From the NCBI GenBank assembly GCA_030544185.1, contig JAUNRO010000002.1, positions 1 through 10,658 on the forward strand: a DNA stretch of 10,658 nucleotides. Reading direction: 5' to 3'. This DNA is from Propionibacteriaceae bacterium. GTDB taxonomy: Bacteria; Actinomycetota; Actinomycetes; Propionibacteriales; Propionibacteriaceae. Under the pieces are notes generated by a model, which ran no database searches, had not been told where the DNA came from, and saw only the letters and a list, made by a program, of their open reading frames with translations. Shown here in pieces: positions 6,525-10,658 of this stretch. How positions within the stretch are numbered: position 1 is the first letter of the stretch; every line of letters begins with the position of its first letter. A program made the translations under genes and the position numbers.

Positions 6525-7481
6525 TCAGCCGTTGCGGCCATAGACGGGCTCGGGGGGTCCGCCGTCGCCCAGCGTGGGACGCAGCCACCGATCATAGGAG
6601 GCCTGCCAGCGGCCGTCGGCCCGCATGCGCTCCAGCACGCCGTTGACGAAGCGGATCATGTCGACCTGGTCGGCCGGCACGCCGATGCCGTAGGGCTCGT
6701 CGGTGAAGGCGTCCCCGGGCAGCACCTCGGCATAGGGGTCCTGCGCGGCCAAGCCGGCGAGCACCGTGTCGTCGCCGGTGATGGCGTCCACCTGGCCCTG
6801 CTGGAACAGCACCAGGCAACCCGTGTGGGTGTCGGCGGGCACGATATCGGCGCGCGGGGAGAGCTCCCGGATCTGGTTGAGCGTCGAGGTGCCACGCGGG
6901 GCGCACACCCGTCGCTCGGCGAGGGTGTCGAGGTTGGTGATGCCGGAGTCGCGGCGGATCATGAGCTTCTGACCGGAGCGGTAGTATTCGGCGGAGAAAC
7001 CGATCTCACGCCACCGGTCGCACGTCATCGTCATGTTGCGGACGACCAGATCGACCTCGTGCTCGGCCAGCAGCGGGATCCTGTCGGCGGCGGAGATGAC
7101 ACGCAGCTGGGCTCGCGCGTCGGGGCCGAAGATCGCCTGGGCGACCGCGTGGGCCATGTCGATGTCGAAGCCCTCGATGATGCCGGTCTGCGGGTTGCGT
7201 GAGCCGAGGAGATAGCTGTCGGAGGACACCCCGACGATCAGTCGGCCGCGATCCCTGATCTCGGCCATGGTGGAGCCCGCCGGCAGCGCGTCCGGGCCGG
7301 ACAGCCCAGCCGGGGCGTACGACTGGGTGGCGTTGTCGCAGGTCGGGCCCGCGGCCTGCGGCGGGGCAGCATCGGGGGTCTCCTCGCTGAAGTCCGGCAG
7401 GGGAGTGGGCGTGCCCGCACACGCGGCGAGCAGCATCAGCGCGACGAGCGAGCCGAGCAACGTGGCCAAGCGGCGAATCAT
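6525..7481 (-). CDS. glnH: GlnH-type amino-acid-binding lipoprotein (SBP family 3)
   Basis: This is an extracytoplasmic solute-binding lipoprotein of 318 residues. In mycobacteria and corynebacteria GlnH senses amino acids (aspartate, glutamate, glutamine or asparagine, depending on species) and signals to PknG through GlnX. The signal peptide is MIRR plus a hydrophobic stretch ending in LLAAC, a lipobox with C21 as the lipidated cysteine. A low-complexity Pro/Ala linker (~22-65) follows. The family 3 fold covers ~70-305: GRLIVGVSSDSYL, GFDIDMAHAVAQAIFG, DLVVRNMTMTCDRW with R146, VCAPRGTST, and GDD at 226-228. Four cysteines besides the lipobox (C48, C144, C183, C212) could pair as disulfides outside the cell. 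The ATG overlaps the glnX TGA (ATGA) with AAGGAG upstream. No ABC permease or ATPase is nearby, which fits a sensing role rather than transport. Confidence 0.93.
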   Translation of the reverse strand: MIRRLATLLGSLVALMLLAACAGTPTPLPDFSEETPDAAPPQAAGPTCDNATQSYAPAGLSGPDALPAGSTMAEIRDRGRLIVGVSSDSYLLGSRNPQTGIIEGFDIDMAHAVAQAIFGPDARAQLRVISAADRIPLLAEHEVDLVVRNMTMTCDRWREIGFSAEYYRSGQKLMIRRDSGITNLDTLAERRVCAPRGTSTLNQIRELSPRADIVPADTHTGCLVLFQQGQVDAITGDDTVLAGLAAQDPYAEVLPGDAFTDEPYGIGVPADQVDMIRFVNGVLERMRADGRWQASYDRWLRPTLGDGGPPEPVYGRNG

Positions 7482-8773
7482 GCATACTCCTTCAGTCGTG
7501 CGCTGACCCCGCGCCACGCGAGCCCGGCGCCCGCCAGCCCGCCGAGCACCGTGAGCACGGTGACCACGACGAAGCCGGGCCGGCCGGACAGCAGGGTCGT
7601 CGAGGTGACATCGGCGGCGTCATTGATCAGTTCCTGCATGCCCGCGTCGAACTCCGCGAACTGTCCCGTCGGCGATCCCGGGGTGCGATCGGTCGCGAGC
7701 CGGACCGCGCCGTCCCAGTCGCCGCCATTGTCGAGCCGCACGATCTCGTGGTGACCCTCGACATAATCCGCCCAGGCCTGGGTCGGAGCGCCGCTCAGTT
7801 CGGAGTGGCCCAGGGCGCCGTCGACCTGTCCGGAGAACTCCGTCCAGGCATCTTCGTGCACCTGGCCGGAGCCCCGCGCGATGAGCCGCAGGCTCTCGTT
7901 GGTCTTCGCCGCATTGGCGGCGCTGCGGGTCTCGGCACCGTTGACGGCGGTCGCATAGTCGTTGTCCCGCAGACCGGCGTTCGCAGCCGCCTGGGTCGCG
8001 CTGAGTGCGAAGGCGGCGATGCCGGCCACGAGGACCGCGAGTGCCGCACCGGCCAGACCGGTGTTGACGCGCCGGCGGAATCGCCTGGCGATCCATTGGT
8101 TCATCAGTCCGAGGGCGATCAGGGCCGCGAGTGCGGGCAGCGCCATCAGGATCGGGATATGGGCGCCGAGCGAGTTCGCCGCACGCTCGGTGTTGGCCTG
8201 CACCAAGGCATCCACCAAGACGACGCCGCGGTCGCGGATGTCGTCACTGGATGCGCGCAGATAGCCGGCGCCGACGGGCAGGCCCTGCCGGTTCGTGGCC
8301 CGGGCATTGGCCATGCCCTCGGCATAGTCCACCACGACCTCGTTGAGGGCGGTGAGCACCTCGCGATCGAGGGGCTGCGCCTCGGCGGCCTCGGTGATGC
8401 CGCGGCTGACCTCACCCAGCGATTCGTCATAGCGGGCCCGCTGTTCGGGAGACTCCAGGCCCCCGACAAGGAAGGCGCTGGAGGCGAGCGCATCGGCGCG
8501 CAACAGGTGCACCTTGATGTTCTGCACGCGCACGAGCTGAGCGGTGTCCTTGGCGGCGGCCTGCAGGGCCTGGCCGGCCAGGATGAGTTGCAGCGCGGTG
8601 AGGGCGGCGAACGCGAGCATCACCACGACGCTCGCGAGGCGGATCCTGCTCAGCTGCTCAGGGATGCCCCGTCCATCCGCCACCCGGTCCTGTCCGATGG
8701 TCGTGGTCGCGGGGAGCGCAGCCGATCGTGGTGGTGCTGTCGCCGGCGGGGCGCTCTGTGTGGCCTGCGTCAT
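7478..8773 (-). CDS. glnX: GlnX-type four-helix membrane signalling protein
   Basis: This 431-residue membrane protein sits directly upstream of glnH and pknG, the place of Rv0412c (GlnX) in M. tuberculosis, where it relays the GlnH signal across the membrane to PknG. Hydrophobic segments lie at about 44-68, 205-227, 239-261 and 400-421. Between helices 1 and 2 (~70-200) and between 3 and 4 (~265-395) are two long hydrophilic, helical loops rich in Ala/Glu/Asp/Arg that resemble the four-helix sensor bundles of bacterial chemoreceptors. I predict both face outside, where they could bind GlnH. The N-terminus (~43 residues, Pro/Ala/Thr-rich), the short RRFRRR loop between helices 2 and 3, and the basic tail would be cytosolic. 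ATG at 8773 is chosen because a longer frame to 8842 adds no hydrophobic or conserved-looking sequence and would run over the -10 box. Sequence alone would not name it; context does. Confidence 0.85.
   Translation of the reverse strand: MTQATQSAPPATAPPRSAALPATTTIGQDRVADGRGIPEQLSRIRLASVVVMLAFAALTALQLILAGQALQAAAKDTAQLVRVQNIKVHLLRADALASSAFLVGGLESPEQRARYDESLGEVSRGITEAAEAQPLDREVLTALNEVVVDYAEGMANARATNRQGLPVGAGYLRASSDDIRDRGVVLVDALVQANTERAANSLGAHIPILMALPALAALIALGLMNQWIARRFRRRVNTGLAGAALAVLVAGIAAFALSATQAAANAGLRDNDYATAVNGAETRSAANAAKTNESLRLIARGSGQVHEDAWTEFSGQVDGALGHSELSGAPTQAWADYVEGHHEIVRLDNGGDWDGAVRLATDRTPGSPTGQFAEFDAGMQELINDAADVTSTTLLSGRPGFVVVTVLTVLGGLAGAGLAWRGVSARLKEYA
7487..7492 (-). promoter_or_regulatory. 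Ribosome binding site of glnH
   Basis: AAGGAG lies five bases before ATG 7481-7479. It is made from the Lys-Glu codons at the very end of glnX, so the two reading frames share bases. It favours the MIRR start over an upstream in-frame alternative near 7517 and over an out-of-frame ATG four bases earlier. Confidence 0.75.
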
Positions 8774-8780
8774 GAGGCCG

Positions 8781-8786
8781 AGACTA
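8781..8786 (-). promoter_or_regulatory. Candidate -10 box for the glnX-glnH-pknG-PP2C unit (leaderless start)
   Basis: TAGTCT on the minus strand fits TANNNT and ends 7 bases before ATG 8773-8771, so the transcript may begin at the start codon. No clear -35 (CTGGGG at the 17-base position) and no Shine-Dalgarno are seen. The same box-to-start spacing occurs at lnt. Confidence 0.4.
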
Positions 8787-8792
8787 GCGGGT

Positions 8793-8827
8793 GCGACGGT
8801 CCGCCCCAGCCGATCAGGGGCCGTCGC
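8793..8827 (-). repeat. Inverted repeat over the glnX -35 region
   Basis: GCGACGG (8793-8799) and CCGTCGC (8821-8827) are perfect 7-base arms. Inside, CCCC (8804-8807) and GGGG (8817-8820) can extend the pairing, with a 4-base bulge and a 9-base loop. The centre, near 8810, falls at the expected -35 position for the TAGTCT box. It could be an operator, or a second hairpin ending rbpA transcription. Function is inferred from position only. Confidence 0.4.
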
Positions 8828-8880
8828 GAAGACGCCCGCCATCGATCGGGACCGTGCGTGCGAGGCGACTGCGGCGGGAG

Positions 8881-8898
8881 GCGCCTGCGATCAGGCGC
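8881..8898 (-). terminator. GC hairpin overlapping the rbpA stop codon
   Basis: GCGCCTG (8881-8887) and CAGGCGC (8892-8898) form a perfect 7-base stem with a 4-base loop, and the rbpA TGA (8893-8891) is inside it. No T-run follows on the minus strand. U-less GC hairpins can terminate in actinomycetes, so it may separate rbpA from glnX transcription. Confidence 0.45.
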
Positions 8899-9229
8899 TG
8901 TGCTTGGAGCGCAACAAGTCGAGTCGCTCGGCCAGCAGGTCCTCCAACTCGGCGATGGAACGACGTTCGAGGAGCATGTCCCAGTGGGTCCGCGCGGGCT
9001 TCTCCTCCTTGAGGATCATCTCCACGCCGTCGGAACGCTTGGAAAGACGGCCGCAGCGCGGGCACTCCCAGCTCGTGGGCAACTCGGCGCCTTCGGCGAA
9101 CACCCGGGAGAAGTGGTGTCCCGCGGGGCAGTCGAACCCGATGTCCTGGCGGGGGGCGAACTCGATGCTGGACTCATCCTCAAAACTCTTGGCGCCCAAC
9201 CCTGTTCCACGAAGTGTGCGATCAGCCAT
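8891..9229 (-). CDS. rbpA: RNA polymerase-binding protein RbpA
   Basis: RbpA is an actinobacterial protein that binds RNA polymerase and group 1/2 sigma factors and helps open promoters. The 112-residue length is typical. The zinc-binding core is complete: C34, H38, C56 and C59 (FDCPAGHHF and WECPRCG), as in the zinc-binding Streptomyces form. The N-terminal tail carries RGTGLGAKSFE, the basic linker follows the zinc domain (KRSDG), and the C-terminal sigma-interacting helices include RTHWDMLLERRSI and ELEDLLAERLDLL. The ATG at 9229 is preceded by GGAGG at a 5-base spacing; upstream in-frame codons run into the promoter. It has its own stress-type promoter and a hairpin at its stop, so it is probably expressed separately from the genes on both sides. 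In M. tuberculosis rbpA (Rv2050) neighbours ppm1, an association kept here at a distance of about 6 kb. Confidence 0.96.
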   Translation of the reverse strand: MADRTLRGTGLGAKSFEDESSIEFAPRQDIGFDCPAGHHFSRVFAEGAELPTSWECPRCGRLSKRSDGVEMILKEEKPARTHWDMLLERRSIAELEDLLAERLDLLRSKHSA

Positions 9230-9234
9230 GGCAA

Positions 9235-9239
9235 CCTCC
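9235..9239 (-). promoter_or_regulatory. Ribosome binding site of rbpA
   Basis: GGAGG on the minus strand, five bases before ATG 9229-9227. It is the strongest Shine-Dalgarno in the window and fixes the MADRTLRG start. Confidence 0.85.
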
Positions 9240-9262
9240 AAAAAGACGTCTTGCCCCCCTGT

Positions 9263-9288
9263 AACGCTCTGGACAGCATATTTGTTCC
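9263..9288 (-). promoter_or_regulatory. SigR/SigH-type promoter of rbpA
   Basis: On the minus strand GGAAC (9288-9284) is followed by exactly 18 bases and then GTT (9265-9263, continuing AC). This matches the GGAAT/GGAAC-N18-19-GTT consensus of the thiol-oxidative-stress sigma factors SigR (Streptomyces) and SigH (mycobacteria). The predicted start, near 9255, leaves a leader of about 26 bases including the ribosome binding site. Streptomyces rbpA is known to be a SigR target, which supports the call. A TATGCT at 9280-9275 inside the spacer could serve a housekeeping sigma factor but has no evident -35. Confidence 0.75.
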
Positions 9289-10080
9289 TCAGCGCCAGAT
9301 CCCGCGTTCCTGGCACACCTCCTTGAGCACATCGATCCGGTCGCTGATCAGCCCGTCGACGCCGAGATCGACGAGTTCGTGCATCGTCGCCGGATCGTCG
9401 ATGGTCCAGACGTGAACGTGTTTGCCGGCGGCATGGGCGCGGGCGAGGAGCCCACGGGTGACCAAGCGCACCCGGCAGCCGGCCACGATGTGTTCGACCG
9501 GGACCTGCAGCGCTGCTCCAGGCGCGGCGAGCAGGCGGGGCAGGCCCGGGGCGAAGCGCGTCCAGATCACGCCGTTCTGCGACAGTGAGGTCGCCACCCG
9601 GGCCCCCATCAGCCGGCGGAAGGCGCGGATCCGCGCGATGCTGAACGACCCGACACAGACCCGGGCATGGGCGCGGTGGGCGTCGATCGCCGTCACGAGG
9701 GGCTCGATCGCACCGGGGGCCTTGAGGTCGATATTGAACCGCTGCTCCGGGAAGGTCTCGAACAGCTCAGCGAGCGTCGGAATCGGGTCGTGACCACCGA
9801 TGCGGGCCTGGCGTACCTCATTCCACGGCAGCTCGGCGACCACCCCGGCGTGGTCGGTCACCCGGTCGAGGCGGTCGTCGTGGAACGCGATGAGGGTGCC
9901 ATCGGCGGTCGTGTGCACGTCGGTCTCGAGGTAGCGGTAGCCGAGACGGACGGCGTTGGCGAACGCATGCACCGAGTTCTCCCGGCCCAGGTTGTCCGCG
10001 AGCAGTGCCCCGCCGCGATGGGCCATGGCAATGAAGCCGGAGTCGAAATAGCGGTAGTGGACCGCGTGCTGACGAGCCAT
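9289..10080 (-). CDS. Glycerophosphodiester phosphodiesterase (GDPD family)
   Basis: This enzyme hydrolyses glycerophosphodiesters, the deacylated phospholipid products, to glycerol 3-phosphate and an alcohol. The 263-residue TIM-barrel protein has no signal peptide and should be cytosolic. Family motifs are in order: AHRGG with H21-R22, ENS with E34, LETDVHTTADGTLIAFHDD with E52, D54 and the second catalytic histidine H67, LDRVTDHAG, FNIDLK with K120, and the closing VHVWTIDD and GVDGLISDR segment. The ATG at 10080 lies 15 bases after the preceding gene's stop. No strong Shine-Dalgarno is seen; GAAG just before the ATG is too close. The RYFDSGFIAMAHRGG opening supports this start over the later M19. 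It is probably co-transcribed with the PGPGW-type membrane protein gene. Its stop is directly adjacent to the rbpA promoter. Physiological substrate unknown; UgpQ-like scavenging or membrane lipid turnover are both possible. Confidence 0.92.
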   Translation of the reverse strand: MARQHAVHYRYFDSGFIAMAHRGGALLADNLGRENSVHAFANAVRLGYRYLETDVHTTADGTLIAFHDDRLDRVTDHAGVVAELPWNEVRQARIGGHDPIPTLAELFETFPEQRFNIDLKAPGAIEPLVTAIDAHRAHARVCVGSFSIARIRAFRRLMGARVATSLSQNGVIWTRFAPGLPRLLAAPGAALQVPVEHIVAGCRVRLVTRGLLARAHAAGKHVHVWTIDDPATMHELVDLGVDGLISDRIDVLKEVCQERGIWR

Positions 10081-10095
10081 GGGCTTCAGTATGGG

Positions 10096-10647
10096 TCAGT
10101 CCACTCCCGGCAGCCTGGCCAGCCAGCCCTCGGCCGCGCTGGGCATCCAGGGAGGAATCCCATAAAGGACCATGCCTACATAACCCAGCGTCCAGGCGCA
10201 GGCGAGGAAGACCACCCAGAATATGGTCCGGTGGCCCCGGCTCCAGCCCTGATAGCGCGCAACCTGCCGCTTGAACCAGCCCAGGCGTTTGTTGGCCCAT
10301 TCGAACTCGCTGGACCACACCGCCAGCCCGAGGAGGAACAACGGGATGCCGCCGGGTCCTGGCAGCGGACCGGTGATCGCGGCGGCGATCATGAGCAGCA
10401 GGCCGGCGACCGCGACACCGATCCGATAGAAGAACAGCTTTCGCGGATCGCGGCGGATGTTGGCCCGCCAGCGCCACCGGTCCTCCTCGGCATCGATGAG
10501 GTGGGGATGGGGGATGTGCAGGTGCGGATGCTCGCGGCGGACGGTGTCATCAACCGGCTCGCCCGTCTCGTCGCTCGGGGGAGCGTCGCGCGGCGGCTCA
10601 ACGGGATCAGGCCGGTCCGCACCGTCCGGATCCCGCGCTGCATGCAT
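10096..10647 (-). CDS. PGPGW/TIGR02611-type transmembrane protein
   Basis: This 183-residue membrane protein is of unknown function. The core GPLPGPGGIPLFLLGLAVW, followed by SSEFEWANKRL (93-122), matches the actinobacterial PGPGW family (TIGR02611), with Gly at the place of the name-giving Trp. Hydrophobic segments are at about 72-91, 100-113 (short) and 142-162. The N-terminal ~55 residues are Pro/Asp-rich and end in a histidine-rich run (five His within 40-49). The ATG at 10647 has AAGG about 7 bases upstream, at the window's right edge; an ATG four bases downstream (10643) is out of frame. The gene is followed after 15 bases by the GDPD gene, so the two are likely co-transcribed. No function is proposed. 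Confidence 0.85.
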   Translation of the reverse strand: MHAARDPDGADRPDPVEPPRDAPPSDETGEPVDDTVRREHPHLHIPHPHLIDAEEDRWRWRANIRRDPRKLFFYRIGVAVAGLLLMIAAAITGPLPGPGGIPLFLLGLAVWSSEFEWANKRLGWFKRQVARYQGWSRGHRTIFWVVFLACAWTLGYVGMVLYGIPPWMPSAAEGWLARLPGVD

Positions 10648-10658
10648 GGATCAACCTT

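Noticed and set aside
4897..6543. Long + strand open frame (~548 codons) opposite pknG
   Set aside because: Composition is shadow-like and it is fully opposite a well-supported kinase gene.
6525..7481. GlnH as part of an amino-acid ABC importer
   Set aside because: No permease or ATPase gene is present, and the glnX-glnH-pknG order matches the known signalling group instead.
7748..9415. + strand open frame (~555 codons) opposite glnX and rbpA
   Set aside because: It crosses two recognised genes and their promoters and has no family motif.

Overview
The window is very GC-rich. Its gene content (RbpA, a PknG-type kinase, the GlnX/GlnH pair, and separate Lnt and Ppm1 enzymes) points firmly to an actinomycete (Actinomycetota). 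I cannot fix the genus; Propionibacteriales or a relative is a guess. The window holds eleven protein-coding genes, ten of them complete. I see no RNA genes, mobile elements, CRISPR arrays or long repeats, and it is almost fully coding: the longest gap is about 117 bases.

Left part, + strand (1-3349): the 3' end of an Lrp/AsnC-type regulator, then a tight run of lnt (apolipoprotein N-acyltransferase), ppm1 (polyprenol-phosphate-mannose synthase) and fxsA (small membrane protein). The last three are linked by stop/start overlaps and probably form one operon for envelope and lipoprotein maturation. This block ends convergently against the minus-strand genes, with about 30 bases between stop codons.

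Right part, all on the minus strand (read from right to left): a three-helix membrane protein of the PGPGW type, a glycerophosphodiester phosphodiesterase, rbpA (RNA-polymerase-binding protein), then glnX, glnH, pknG and a PP2C-type phosphatase. The last four form a compact unit: glnX/glnH and pknG/PP2C overlap by 4 bases, and glnH and pknG are 17 bases apart. In mycobacteria and corynebacteria GlnH (lipoprotein sensor), GlnX (transmembrane relay) and PknG (cytosolic kinase) link extracellular amino acids to phosphorylation of the FHA protein GarA/OdhI, which controls 2-oxoglutarate and glutamate metabolism. Here a zinc-ribbon PP2C phosphatase closes the unit, which suggests sensor, relay, kinase and off-switch are made together. 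No GarA/OdhI gene lies in this window.

Regulatory signals: rbpA has an excellent match to a SigR/SigH-type oxidative-stress promoter (GGAAC-N18-GTT) just after the stop of the preceding gene. glnX and lnt each have a TANNNT box exactly 7 bases before the start codon, which suggests leaderless transcripts. A dyad covers the -35 region of the glnX promoter, and a GC hairpin overlaps the rbpA stop. Tyrosine codons are mostly TAT, which is odd for so GC-rich a genome.
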